Shown here piece by piece: positions 1 to 10,200 of a stretch of 64,000 nt of DNA. The notes under the pieces were generated by a model. The model had not been told where the DNA came from. It saw only the letters and a program-made list of their open reading frames with translations, and searched no databases. Position 1 is the stretch's first letter. Every line of letters begins with the position of its first letter. The stretch is from Cylicocyclus nassatus (taxonomy: Eukaryota > Nematoda > Chromadorea > Rhabditida > Strongylidae). The translations under genes were made by a program, and so were the position numbers. The stretch spans positions 1-64,000 of the forward strand of contig CATQJL010000359.1 in the NCBI GenBank assembly GCA_958299035.1, given 5' to 3'.

Positions 1-296
1 ATGCAGTATAACTCATTCGTCCGTCGCGACCGTCTCCTTCCGGTACGGACATCTGATGACGAAGCGGTGGTTCCCTGGTATGTCTTTGCTTTCGCAATTT
101 TTGTGGCAACTAGATTGGGTGAAGGCCGAAAACTGGCAGAACTAGGGGAGACATTTGGTGGGCTGGACTCACTGATGAAGCTCAGAACCATTCTAGGCCT
201 CTGACGAAGACGAAAGCGTTGAAACGTAAGGCCGTTGATACTGACTAATAAAGGACCACCTACCAACCTGTACGGCACAAGAAGAACACACAATAC
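1..296 (+). repeat. PLE pseudo-LTR, copy 1
   Basis: This is the part of the unit repeated three times in the window; the third copy stops matching after the equivalent of base 296. It lies just upstream of the RT ORF and contains the hammerhead-like core at 195-233. A 67-codon open frame at 1-204 is conserved in all three copies, but the copies are almost identical DNA, so that is no evidence of coding. The true outer boundary cannot be fixed because the window starts inside or at the edge of the array. Confidence 0.75.
195..233 (+). ncRNA. Hammerhead ribozyme-like core, PLE copy 1
   Basis: The order fits a type I hammerhead with minimal stem III. Stem I 5' strand GGCCU is at 196-200, core CUGACGA at 201-207, stem II GACG/CGUU closing an AAAG loop at 209-220, GAA at 221-223, a two-base-pair stem III AC/GU at 224-227, the cleavage nucleotide A228, and stem I 3' strand AGGCC at 229-233. 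Further out, UCAG (182-185) can pair with CUGA across an internal loop, as type I hammerheads often do. One unpaired A (208) between core and stem II departs from the consensus. PLE pseudo-LTRs are known to carry hammerheads of this form, and the self-complementary ACGU could act as a dimer. Confidence 0.68.
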
Positions 297-305
297 ATAC
301 GAAGA

Positions 306-2957
306 ATGCCCAGGTTCAAAACAGACGGAACTTGGAAACTGTTGAACAATGTACCGCCACACTTGTTCCGTTTAACACGAGAAGCACTATCGCTTCGGCA
401 AAAAGCGGTAGCTGCCCGACAGTCCTTAATATTCCTCCAACGGTGCAAGAGAACGAGCATCATACCGGATTTTATCAAAGTAAAGAAGATTGGATACACT
501 TGTGGCCTCAACGAAAATGATAAGAAGATTACTAACATATACCTCTCCATTTTGAACATTATCATTCGCGAAAAACAGAGGTTATTGTATTCCACTTTGT
601 TAAAATGTGATGCTAAAGAAAAGGCTTGTGAGCGTCTCTTGCCTAGTCGGAGTTGGAGGAAAATTAAGGATGGTTCTAAGTCAATTTGTGATTCGATCCG
701 ATCTAATGTCAAGTCTAAGCTTCTCGCAAAGTACGACCGACTCTCGATCGAATTCCATAAAAATTGCTCATCTGACAAAGCCGGCCACTGCTCCGATTGT
801 CTATCATCATGCGATGACAAAACGACGAGAGTGACGGTTGTTGGTGACATTCAAGTCTCTTCAAATGTGATAGAGCTTCTTAGCTTAGGTCCCTCCTTCT
901 CTCCTGCGCAGAATATCAACGCCAGTACTTACCGAAAGGTAGTTGGAGGTCTGCACAAGCTCAGAGATATTCTCAGAATAAAAGCCAGTCACGCGAGCAT
1001 TCAAAATAACGCTGCCGCCAGTCATGGCCTAATGCCGACGATTCCTTTTCCACAATCCTTCTATAGACAGCCTGAACCAAATTTGAACGTGGATATAAAG
1101 TTCCGTACCTTATGCTCTGGTGTTTTAGAAGTTTTCACTAAATCCAAACGGGAGCACCACTGCAACCTTTCTCGAACACAATGGAAAGGTTTTAAAGAGA
1201 TACGTGGACTCATAACAAATGGTTCTGTGCGTCTATCAGTAAGTGATAAAGGTGGTGAATTTGTGGTTATTCCACAAGAATTGGATCGTCGGATAACAGC
1301 TGCTTATCTCGCAGACGCTACAACGTATAGAGTAGTCTCTGAGAAAGAATATCAAGCCCAATGTAAAAGACTTAACGATGTTTGGAGTGTAATAGAGAGA
1401 TCTGCTGGGTATCCTGACAGATTCGTTAGCAGATTGAAAGTAACAAGTCCATGTTGTCCAGTCTTTTACAGCCTTTTCAAAACGCACAAGCTTTCCTTGC
1501 GCGAACTACATTCAGTGTCACCGGAGACTTATAAGATTAGGCCGATTGTTAGCTGCGTGGGCGGTCCCGCTGATCGAATATCGTGGTATCTGAACAAAAT
1601 TGTGAGCCAACTGTTAACGAAAGTACCAGCGCATTTAACCAACTCCCGTACGTTTATCGAACAGCTCCGCAATGCTAAATTTGATTCGAGCGCAGTGATA
1701 GAGTCGTTCGACGTAACGTCTCTTTACACTAATGTGCAGAACGACCAAGCTTTGCAAGCGCTATCGGAGATGTTGGATAAATATGCTGGCACGATAAATA
1801 TGTTTGGACTCAGCAAGGCAAACGCGATGGCCCTAGTAAGCGAGTGTCTGAACTGTAACATCTTCAGATGGTCTGGGACTTACTATTCCCAGATACGTGG
1901 ATTAGCTATGGGCCAAAGACTAGCACCAGTTCTTGCCATATGCTTTATGAGTAAGATCGAAGAGCCGGTGTTAGCGCGAATGCCACTACTGTATTGTCGT
2001 TACATCGATGATTGCTGTGTTGTGACATCCACACAGTCTGAGATGGACAAGTGTTACGAGATTTTGAATCAGCAATCACGATACATCAGGTTCACGCGTG
2101 AGACACCACACGACGGATGGCTGCCTTATCTGAACGCGCAGATAAAGTTGACCGACGGCATTGTAAGCACCAAGTGGTACCGCAAGGAAAGCTCCAAAAA
2201 CATCCTCATTAACGTCAAGTCCGCACACCCTGCATCTGTCAAACGTGCTGTCCTTAAGAATATGTTCAGAACGGCAATGCAGACGTGCAGCGGAGAGGAT
2301 GAACGGCGCGAATCACGAAAGCTGGCTACCCAAATTGCTTGCAGCAATGGCTACCATCCCTCACCACATATTCGACATCCAAAAAGTGGTGAGCACCGAG
2401 CTGAAAACAGACTTCCACTTTGCCTGCCATTCATCTCCGATAAGATCAGCGCGGCCATTCAAAAATGCATAATTCGTGCACAGCTGCAAGATGATGTTAT
2501 GTTAGTCAACATCCCAAACGACAACATCAAAAAACAGCTGGTGCGAAATCGGCTCTACGATCGTTACTGTATATCTGAGCAATGCGTTGTTTGTCCGCAC
2601 GGGAGACTGGGAGACTGCGCAAAGATGGGAGTTGTGTATCAACTCGAGTGTTTGAGCTGCAACGCACGTTACATTGGGGAAACAGGAAGAATGCTTAGCA
2701 TTCGCGTAAAAGAACATCTTGCAGATAAAAGGCGAAAGAACATGGCTTCAACGCTTGGCAGACATAGGCGCGAGGCGCATGATGATGAAGATTTTGACAT
2801 TAAAGTCACGATTCTAACATTTGAAGAGGAGATCTCAGCTAGGAAAGCTATGGAAGCTTTCTGGATTTCTGCGAAGAATCCAGAAATGAACAACAAAAAC
2901 GAATGTCTATCAATAACCGCTGACTTTCTCCCGTTTATATCATTATGCGAGTTATGA
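306..2957 (+). CDS. PLE reverse transcriptase with C-terminal GIY-YIG endonuclease, copy 1
   Basis: An intact 883-residue ORF. The RT part has a DKGGEFVVIP block near residue 320, the IRPIV block near 410, motif A SFDVTSLYTNV with Asp469, motif B RGLAMGQRLAP near 531-541, and the catalytic YIDD at 566-569 followed by the LPYLNAQI and KWYRKESS blocks. The C-terminal nuclease has a Cys-rich lead (CVVCPHG), VVY at 776-778, YIGETGR at 789-795, the RVKEH helix, and a likely metal-binding Glu850 in MEAFWI. The encoded protein would nick DNA and copy element RNA at the break. The ATG is the first in frame after the pseudo-LTR. The stop lies 21 bp before the next unit. No frameshift or stop interrupts it, and copy 2 differs by one residue, so it may be active. 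Confidence 0.93.
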   Translation: MPRFKTDGTWKLLNNVPPHLFRLTREALSLRQKAVAARQSLIFLQRCKRTSIIPDFIKVKKIGYTCGLNENDKKITNIYLSILNIIIREKQRLLYSTLLKCDAKEKACERLLPSRSWRKIKDGSKSICDSIRSNVKSKLLAKYDRLSIEFHKNCSSDKAGHCSDCLSSCDDKTTRVTVVGDIQVSSNVIELLSLGPSFSPAQNINASTYRKVVGGLHKLRDILRIKASHASIQNNAAASHGLMPTIPFPQSFYRQPEPNLNVDIKFRTLCSGVLEVFTKSKREHHCNLSRTQWKGFKEIRGLITNGSVRLSVSDKGGEFVVIPQELDRRITAAYLADATTYRVVSEKEYQAQCKRLNDVWSVIERSAGYPDRFVSRLKVTSPCCPVFYSLFKTHKLSLRELHSVSPETYKIRPIVSCVGGPADRISWYLNKIVSQLLTKVPAHLTNSRTFIEQLRNAKFDSSAVIESFDVTSLYTNVQNDQALQALSEMLDKYAGTINMFGLSKANAMALVSECLNCNIFRWSGTYYSQIRGLAMGQRLAPVLAICFMSKIEEPVLARMPLLYCRYIDDCCVVTSTQSEMDKCYEILNQQSRYIRFTRETPHDGWLPYLNAQIKLTDGIVSTKWYRKESSKNILINVKSAHPASVKRAVLKNMFRTAMQTCSGEDERRESRKLATQIACSNGYHPSPHIRHPKSGEHRAENRLPLCLPFISDKISAAIQKCIIRAQLQDDVMLVNIPNDNIKKQLVRNRLYDRYCISEQCVVCPHGRLGDCAKMGVVYQLECLSCNARYIGETGRMLSIRVKEHLADKRRKNMASTLGRHRREAHDDEDFDIKVTILTFEEEISARKAMEAFWISAKNPEMNNKNECLSITADFLPFISLCEL

Positions 2958-2978
2958 CTGTAGATCATTTACCATCCA

Positions 2979-3274
2979 ATGCAGTATAACTCATTCGTCC
3001 GTCGCGACCGTCTCCTTCCGGTACGGACATCTGATGACGAAGCGGTGGTTCCCTGGTATGTCTTTGCTTTCGCAATTTTTGTGGCAACTAGATTGGGTGA
3101 AGGCCGAAAACTGGCAGAACTAGGGGAGACATTTGGTGGGCTGGACTCACTGATGAAGCTCAGAACCATTCTAGGCCTCTGACGAAGACGAAAGCGTTGA
3201 AACATAAGGCCGTTGATACTGACTAATAAAGGACCACCTACCAACCTGTACGGCACAAGAAGAACACACAATAC
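2979..3274 (+). repeat. PLE pseudo-LTR, copy 2
   Basis: This is identical to copy 1 except for G to A at 3204, inside the ribozyme-like stem III. It follows the stop codon of the first RT ORF by 21 bp and therefore acts as both 3' terminal repeat of unit 1 and 5' repeat of unit 2. Confidence 0.78.
3173..3211 (+). ncRNA. Hammerhead ribozyme-like core, PLE copy 2, stem III altered
   Basis: The layout is the same as copy 1, but 3204 is A instead of G. This turns the two-pair stem III ACGU into ACAU and changes the triplet before the presumed cleavage point. Activity would be expected to fall, because stem III is already minimal. This is one of only three differences between the full units. Confidence 0.6.
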
Positions 3275-3283
3275 ATACGAAGA

Positions 3284-5935
3284 ATGCCCAGGTTCAAAAC
3301 AGACGGAACTTGGAAACTGTTGAACAATGTACCGCCACACTTGTTCCGTTTAACACGAGAAGCACTATCGCTTCGGCAAAAAGCGGTAGCTGCCCGACAG
3401 TCCTTAATATTCCTCCAACGGTGCAAGAGAACGAGCATCATACCGGATTTTATCAAAGTAAAGAAGATTGGATACACTTGTGGCCTCAACGAAAATGATA
3501 AGAAGATTACTAACATATACCTCTCCATTTTGAACATTATCATTCGCGAAAAACAGAGGTTATTGTATTCCACTTTGTTAAAATGTGATGCTAAAGAAAA
3601 GGCTTGTGAGCGTCTCTTGCCTAGTCGGAGTTGGAGGAAAATTAAGGATGGTTCTAAGTCAATTTGTGATTCGATCCGATCTAATGTCAAGTCTAAGCTT
3701 CTCGCAAAGTACGACCGACTCTCGATCGAATTCCATAAAAATTGCTCATCTGACAAAGCCGGCCACTGCTCCGATTGTCTATCATCATGCGATGACAAAA
3801 CGACGAGAGTGACGGTTGTTGGTGACATTCAAGTCTCTTCAAATGTGATAGAGCTTCTTAGCTTAGGTCCCTCCTTCTCTCCTGCGCAGAATATCAACGC
3901 CAGTACTTACCGAAAGGTAGTTGGAGGTCTGCACAAGCTCAGAGATATTCTCAGAATAAAAGCCAGTCACGCGAGCATTCAAAATAACGCTGCCGCCAGT
4001 CATGGCCTAATGCCGACGATTCCTTTTCCACAATCCTTCTATAGACAGCCTGAACCAAATTTGAACGTGGATATAAAGTTCCGTACCTTATGCTCTGGTG
4101 TTTTAGAAGTTTTCACTAAATCCAAACGGGAGCACCACTGCAACCTTTCTCGAACACAATGGAAAGGTTTTAAAGAGATACGTGGACTCATAACAAATGG
4201 TTCTGTGCGTCTATCAGTAAGTGATAAAGGTGGTGAATTTGTGGTTATTCCACAAGAATTGGATCGTCGGATAACAGCTGCTTATCTCGCAGACGCTACA
4301 ACGTATAGAGTAGTCTCTGAGAAAGAATATCAAGCCCAATGTAAAAGACTTAACGATGTTTGGAGTGTAATAGGGAGATCTGCTGGGTATCCTGACAGAT
4401 TCGTTAGCAGATTGAAAGTAACAAGTCCATGTTGTCCAGTCTTTTACAGCCTTTTCAAAACGCACAAGCTTTCCTTGCGCGAACTACATTCAGTGTCACC
4501 GGAGACTTATAAGATTAGGCCGATTGTTAGCTGCGTGGGCGGTCCCGCTGATCGAATATCGTGGTATCTGAACAAAATTGTGAGCCAACTGTTAACGAAA
4601 GTACCAGCGCATTTAACCAACTCCCGTACGTTTATCGAACAGCTCCGCAATGCTAAATTTGATTCGAGCGCAGTGATAGAGTCGTTCGACGTAACGTCTC
4701 TTTACACTAATGTGCAGAACGACCAAGCTTTGCAAGCGCTATCGGAGATGTTGGATAAATATGCTGGCACGATAAATATGTTTGGACTCAGCAAGGCAAA
4801 CGCGATGGCCCTAGTAAGCGAGTGTCTGAACTGTAACATCTTCAGATGGTCTGGGACTTACTATTCCCAGATACGTGGATTAGCTATGGGCCAAAGACTA
4901 GCACCAGTTCTTGCCATATGCTTTATGAGTAAGATCGAAGAGCCGGTGTTAGCGCGAATGCCACTACTGTATTGTCGTTATATCGATGATTGCTGTGTTG
5001 TGACATCCACACAGTCTGAGATGGACAAGTGTTACGAGATTTTGAATCAGCAATCACGATACATCAGGTTCACGCGTGAGACACCACACGACGGATGGCT
5101 GCCTTATCTGAACGCGCAGATAAAGTTGACCGACGGCATTGTAAGCACCAAGTGGTACCGCAAGGAAAGCTCCAAAAACATCCTCATTAACGTCAAGTCC
5201 GCACACCCTGCATCTGTCAAACGTGCTGTCCTTAAGAATATGTTCAGAACGGCAATGCAGACGTGCAGCGGAGAGGATGAACGGCGCGAATCACGAAAGC
5301 TGGCTACCCAAATTGCTTGCAGCAATGGCTACCATCCCTCACCACATATTCGACATCCAAAAAGTGGTGAGCACCGAGCTGAAAACAGACTTCCACTTTG
5401 CCTGCCATTCATCTCCGATAAGATCAGCGCGGCCATTCAAAAATGCATAATTCGTGCACAGCTGCAAGATGATGTTATGTTAGTCAACATCCCAAACGAC
5501 AACATCAAAAAACAGCTGGTGCGAAATCGGCTCTACGATCGTTACTGTATATCTGAGCAATGCGTTGTTTGTCCGCACGGGAGACTGGGAGACTGCGCAA
5601 AGATGGGAGTTGTGTATCAACTCGAGTGTTTGAGCTGCAACGCACGTTACATTGGGGAAACAGGAAGAATGCTTAGCATTCGCGTAAAAGAACATCTTGC
5701 AGATAAAAGGCGAAAGAACATGGCTTCAACGCTTGGCAGACATAGGCGCGAGGCGCATGATGATGAAGATTTTGACATTAAAGTCACGATTCTAACATTT
5801 GAAGAGGAGATCTCAGCTAGGAAAGCTATGGAAGCTTTCTGGATTTCTGCGAAGAATCCAGAAATGAACAACAAAAACGAATGTCTATCAATAACCGCTG
5901 ACTTTCTCCCGTTTATATCATTATGCGAGTTATGA
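3284..5935 (+). CDS. PLE reverse transcriptase with C-terminal GIY-YIG endonuclease, copy 2
   Basis: A second intact 883-residue ORF, identical to copy 1 except for Gly in place of Glu at residue 364, outside the recognised catalytic motifs. All RT motifs (motif A Asp469, YIDD at 566-569) and GIY-YIG residues (VVY 776-778, YIG 789-791, Glu850) are kept. It sits in the middle of the array and ends 21 bp before the third pseudo-LTR, so this unit has a terminal repeat on both sides and is the best candidate for a complete, functional copy. Confidence 0.93.
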   Translation: MPRFKTDGTWKLLNNVPPHLFRLTREALSLRQKAVAARQSLIFLQRCKRTSIIPDFIKVKKIGYTCGLNENDKKITNIYLSILNIIIREKQRLLYSTLLKCDAKEKACERLLPSRSWRKIKDGSKSICDSIRSNVKSKLLAKYDRLSIEFHKNCSSDKAGHCSDCLSSCDDKTTRVTVVGDIQVSSNVIELLSLGPSFSPAQNINASTYRKVVGGLHKLRDILRIKASHASIQNNAAASHGLMPTIPFPQSFYRQPEPNLNVDIKFRTLCSGVLEVFTKSKREHHCNLSRTQWKGFKEIRGLITNGSVRLSVSDKGGEFVVIPQELDRRITAAYLADATTYRVVSEKEYQAQCKRLNDVWSVIGRSAGYPDRFVSRLKVTSPCCPVFYSLFKTHKLSLRELHSVSPETYKIRPIVSCVGGPADRISWYLNKIVSQLLTKVPAHLTNSRTFIEQLRNAKFDSSAVIESFDVTSLYTNVQNDQALQALSEMLDKYAGTINMFGLSKANAMALVSECLNCNIFRWSGTYYSQIRGLAMGQRLAPVLAICFMSKIEEPVLARMPLLYCRYIDDCCVVTSTQSEMDKCYEILNQQSRYIRFTRETPHDGWLPYLNAQIKLTDGIVSTKWYRKESSKNILINVKSAHPASVKRAVLKNMFRTAMQTCSGEDERRESRKLATQIACSNGYHPSPHIRHPKSGEHRAENRLPLCLPFISDKISAAIQKCIIRAQLQDDVMLVNIPNDNIKKQLVRNRLYDRYCISEQCVVCPHGRLGDCAKMGVVYQLECLSCNARYIGETGRMLSIRVKEHLADKRRKNMASTLGRHRREAHDDEDFDIKVTILTFEEEISARKAMEAFWISAKNPEMNNKNECLSITADFLPFISLCEL

Positions 5936-5956
5936 CTGTAGATCATTTACCATCCA

Positions 5957-6252
5957 ATGCAGTATAACTCATTCGTCCGTCGCGACCGTCTCCTTCCGGT
6001 ACGGACATCTGATGACGAAGCGGTGGTTCCCTGGTATGTCTTTGCTTTCGCAATTTTTGTGGCAACTAGATTGGGTGAAGGCCGAAAACTGGCAGAACTA
6101 GGGGAGACATTTGGTGGGCTGGACTCACTGATGAAGCTCAGAACCATTCTAGGCCTCTGACGAAGACGAAAGCGTTGAAACGTAAGGCCGTTGATACTGA
6201 CTAATAAAGGACCACCTACCAACCTGTACGGCACAAGAAGAACACACAATAC
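5957..6252 (+). repeat. PLE pseudo-LTR, copy 3 (array terminus)
   Basis: It matches copy 1 through base 296 of the unit, including the original G of the ribozyme core, then breaks abruptly at 6253 into unrelated DNA. It marks the 3' boundary of the element and supports treating about 296 bp as the terminal repeat. Confidence 0.8.
6151..6189 (+). ncRNA. Hammerhead ribozyme-like core, PLE copy 3
   Basis: The sequence is identical to the copy 1 core, with GGCCU/AGGCC stem I, CUGACGA, a GACG/CGUU stem II and GAAACGUA. It lies in the 3' terminal repeat, so a full transcript of unit 2 would carry a ribozyme at each end and could release a unit-length RNA. Confidence 0.65.
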
Positions 6253-6303
6253 GATTTCGAAAATATTATTGACAGGGCCGAGCGGAGCCGGGTTTGCCAG
6301 TTA
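6253..6303 (+). mobile_element. Helitron-like 3' end remnant flanking the PLE array
   Basis: Directly after the array lies a GC-rich end, GCGGAGCCGGG followed by TTTGCCAGTTAG and T. It resembles the 3' ends of the complete Helitron-type elements at 11558-12139 and 17863-18342 (CGGAGCCGGGTAAGCCAGCTAG). The PLE therefore probably inserted into an older Helitron copy. Only about 35 bases are comparable. Confidence 0.45.
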
Positions 6304-6899
6304 GTCATTACTAAGCATTCTTGCACTTCTGAAAAAAAAAGTCTTAGCTTGAGACAAGCTTACATGATATAAAGCGACAAAATCTTGAGTTTCCTAGCAG
6401 CTTCCTAGTGCTTATAACAAAGATTACTGTTGGCACATAGCGGCGATACAAGTTGATATAAAACAGTAGCGCCAATTTAGCCACAGCTTCTCAGCCCAAG
6501 TGTAAGCAAGAAAATCTGGCTGGAGAGCAATCTGAAAGTGAATCATACACTACATACTAGGTGAGTAGTAATTACCTCAAATGCTATTGGCACAACATCA
6601 AGTTCCAATAAACTTTACTTGGCTCTCATCCTCACAGCGTTGTATCTCTGGAAAAGTTTGTTTTATATCACTACTTTACAAGCATAAGCCAACGTTGTAG
6701 TCATTGATACATGGCTAGTTTGGATTCAATAATTATAGAGTGCTTTGAAGTCAACTTTCGTGTTTCATGACTTTTCATAAGTTACATTAGCAGTTTTATC
6801 TTAGAAAGTAGGATGTTGTTATATTCGCAACGCAAAATTATGTACATAAGCTGCAAAAATTTGTGAACTTAGAGGCATTGTCCAGGTGTGGGGAGTGGT
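6304..6899. other. AT-rich spacer without recognisable feature
   Basis: I see no credible coding frame, RNA gene or repeat boundary in this stretch. Confidence 0.5.
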
Positions 6900-7222
6900 G
6901 GGATTTTGACGTAGTGTGGGACCACGGGTCCTGACTAATGCAACAGTTCAAGTCCATTGGAAAAGGTGGATTCTGAAGCGAAAAAATCGCTTCGGAAAAA
7001 AGGTGCGGTACACTGATCCCGCCTACTTGACAAGTTTGGACGGTGTTAACATTAGATCAGCATTCGCCACGTCAAAACTTGTCAAGGAGGAAGAATTAGC
7101 GTATCGTCCCTTTTTTCTGCTTCTCTCCGAAACGATTTTCTCGCTCGAAAACCCAACTTTTTCGATGGGATTTGAACTGTCGCATTAGTCAGGAGCCGTG
7201 CTCCCTCTACGTCAAAATCCCC
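6900..7222. mobile_element. Foldback MITE, about 320 bp
   Basis: The two halves are near-complete inverted repeats. GGATTTTGACGTAG with TCCTGACTAATGC on the left is mirrored by GCATTAGTCAGGA and CTACGTCAAAATCC on the right, and the pairing continues to an inner ACTTGACAAGT / ACTTGTCAAGG pair near 7026 and 7078. Open frames spanning it come from the repeat, not from genes. No transposase is present and the family is unassigned. Confidence 0.75.
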
Positions 7223-10200
7223 CCAATCTGCAGTTGACTTGGCAATGCCTTTAAGTGCGCACGTACAACTCACGACATCCGACTACTCTCTCCGACAAAG
7301 CAGCTCTGCATAGTTTTTTGCAACGTTGAGTACGTCAATTCTCGTAGATTTGCTAGAGTTCCACCAATCTCTATTCATTTGCCTCATTCTTACAATTAAA
7401 TTTCGTCACTTTTTTGATGCTTGCACTTGATGCAGCAAAGTTGCTTACCTAAATTTGGTTCATTTTGCACATAAGTTTCCTGATTTGGCGACAATTTTTG
7501 CGCTTTTCTTCCTGCTCATTTGAAAAGCGCGCACGCATCCTATTGTCTTGTAAAATTTTTGATGACTTTTGAATATGCGATTTCATTCTCACAACGGGAT
7601 ATGTCCTCTTCTTTCATGATATTTTTATCATGGTTATGAGAGGACGGATTAGAAGGCTCGAAGCCTTTTAGGCCCACAGATTTCATAGAGTTCAATATAT
7701 CTAAACAATATCATAAAAATTTAGGGCTTTCGGGAAAGCCATTCTAAAAGAGGCCCAAGAATTATTAAATATGCAGAAGCGTTTGCTCTAGTTTTCAAGA
7801 CCGGATTCCTCTTAAACCCTACAAATGAAAATTCTAATGCTTAACAAAACACATTTGTCAACAATGGGGGCAAAATTCAAGGGTTTTATCAAGAAAATGT
7901 AAAGGAAATCACTCAGACAACATGGCTGCTGCAGAGCTTTTTACATTCTTTCTCTTCGTTTTCAATTTCGCATTACTTCTGTCCTGAAATGATATCCACG
8001 AGAGTCCAAAACGGAGGAAAATGGACTCTCAAACCCCATTTTATTCGTTCGCGATAGAAACTGGTAGGAATCTGCTTTCACTAACGTTGTACAAGAATTT
8101 TTTTACTCATCGCAACCACGAGCGGTGTGATGAAAATGATTCAACTCTACCTAAGCCCTCACTTTCGAAAGAATCATGTGAAAAGTCCATTTAGAATGGG
8201 ACAAAACGGAATTTATAATACCTCTATTCTAAATGGACTTGAAAACCCATTTTACTCCTAGTAGCAAGATGAGCTGGTACTAAGCCCATTTTTGACCTTT
8301 TTACACATTTATTTTTTGAGAATGTATTCTTTAAACTATTTTAGGGTAAAAAGTAAGTGGAAAAAATTTCATGTCTTTTATGAAATTTGAAATGAGTGTT
8401 TCTTTCTCAACTTAAGCAAACGCTATAGAAACCATGGAAGAAGGGTAAATCAGCAAGATACCGCTAACAAACTCAAATGTTTTTAAATATCAGGTCGATG
8501 CCAGAATTCCTATGTAAATCAAATAAAGTTTGTTGACTATTCAAATCATCAACCAAAGTTAGACTGATGATTTGTTTTCAAAGATAAAAAAGATCTGCGT
8601 TTCAATGTAATACTCAGAAGCTATTTTTGTCCAATTTGGAAACCGAACTTTATAGACGGCATTTTAAACGCGATTTTGAGTTTGTTCGCAAGAAAGTACC
8701 GTTAGCTAGTAAGAAAAAATCTGTGAAAAATTTCTCACCAGCAGTAGTCTATACATTCAACTACTTAGAGATATGAACATTGGTGTTGAAAGGCAAGGAA
8801 GAGCTAAAGTAGAACATTTGCGAAGTCATCTTTTGCAGATTTGCAAAAACTCTTTGCAAAAAACTCTTTGGGTTGCAGTCTAGTACAAGGCTTCCCATGA
8901 AATAAGCATTTTGATTCACAGATTGCAGTGCAACTCTAACCAAAGCTTGCTTTCTGCAAAAAGTTCTACACACGAATTTGATTCAAAGCAGATTCATAGA
9001 AGTCTTGAAAAGCGAAGGCCTGGATTTTACATGAATTTTAGTTTTGGGAGTAATTTAGATGCGTAGTCACCGATAATAAATAGCATTTTATGGGGAGTAA
9101 CGAAGTGGGAAAGAATAGAATATTAATGTAACCGATATTATATGTTAGGTCAGCCTACGGATATCGACCACTTGATGGAAATGAGTTTGCAAAAGTGAGC
9201 AAATGGGTTGAGACAAGTTGGAGAAGGGTTTGTTGAAGCATTTTTGTATGGAATAAATATTTTCGCGGATGCGATATCTTATCGCACCGCATGGACTGAG
9301 TCCATTTTATTCGCACGAAAAGTCCAATTCGCAGGGACTTTCGTGGATATCATTCCAGGTCTCATTGTGCGTGGTTTTATGGTAGTTCGGAAAAACGGAC
9401 AAAACTTTCGAAACAACCTAATATGTTGATAGCTTTCATATTTCAACGCCTATATTGCTTTCTTCCTTCGTCCTATACATTACTTTCTTATAAATTCTAA
9501 AGCCTATTCCAGGCTTCCGAGATCCGCAAGTCCTGTCAACTAATCTTACTACAGAAAAACCGTAATAGTTCTCCAAGCATTCGCCTAAAAATTGGCCAGC
9601 ATTCTTCCAAGTTTCTGCAAGCGAGCGCAAGAAATACAGCAATCTATTTTTGCACAACGCTTGCCCAAAAATCGCATGTCCGCCTGGCCCTGGCGATTAT
9701 CTGAGTGGCTGCTGCAAAGTTCTTTACATCCTTTTTATTTGTTTCTGATTTCGCCTAATTTCTTTTCCGATTACGTGTTATCATCCTGCTAAATAAAGCG
9801 TAATTGTAATTTCCGGATACTTTCATGGCACAACCATGCTATTTTGCCTTTAAAATTCTTTCTGCACTCTTACGTTCTGAAGCAGCGGTTATTATAACAA
9901 TTATCTTGATTATTCCACAAATAATTTTTTGTACTATCCAATACAATTTATAAAAGTGGATAGTTATATCAATGAACTAGCTGCATGAAACCGGAGATAT
10001 GCATCAGAATAGAGTAAAACGTCTAATTAGAAGCCTGGGTCTTATTCGTGCAGTGATCAGCAATACTGGCTAAGTATTATCTATTTTTAAAATTGCACCA
10101 CATCTTTTTCGACTGATTGCTAGCTGTCTCAAGGTTTCAACTTATCGCAACTTGTGTTTGCCCATATGACCAAGGATTTTAGAGAGAACTTGCAGCTGTC

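Larger units (their letters stand above)
1..6252 (+). mobile_element. Tandem Penelope-like element (PLE) array
   Basis: Two complete units, 1-2978 and 2979-5956, lie head to tail with a period of exactly 2978 bp. A third partial unit, 5957-6252, stops after the shared terminal repeat. This PLTR-ORF-PLTR-ORF-PLTR layout is the known tandem form of Penelope-like elements. I found only three differences between the two full units: 226/3204 G/A in the ribozyme-like core, 1396/4374 A/G changing Glu to Gly, and 2003/4981 C/T, silent. The array touches the window start, so more units may lie upstream. The invertebrate setting and C-terminal GIY-YIG domain suggest the Nematis/Neptune/Penelope side of the PLEs rather than the N-terminal-nuclease Naiad/Chlamys side. 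The subfamily is an inference. Confidence 0.88.

Noticed and set aside
46..90. CTGATGA with flanking GACAT/ATGTC as a second hammerhead in the pseudo-LTR
   Set aside because: No stem II can form between the core and the following GAA, and no stem III/cleavage triplet falls in place. The core at 195-233 fits much better.
1..204. 67-codon ORF present in all three PLE terminal repeats
   Set aside because: The three copies are almost identical DNA, so conservation of the frame says nothing about coding. It overlaps the ribozyme-bearing repeat and has no recognised motif.
1..6252. Telomeric PLE array
   Set aside because: Some PLEs cap telomeres, but no telomeric repeat lies at the junctions, and both units carry an endonuclease domain, unlike the telomere-attached PLEs.
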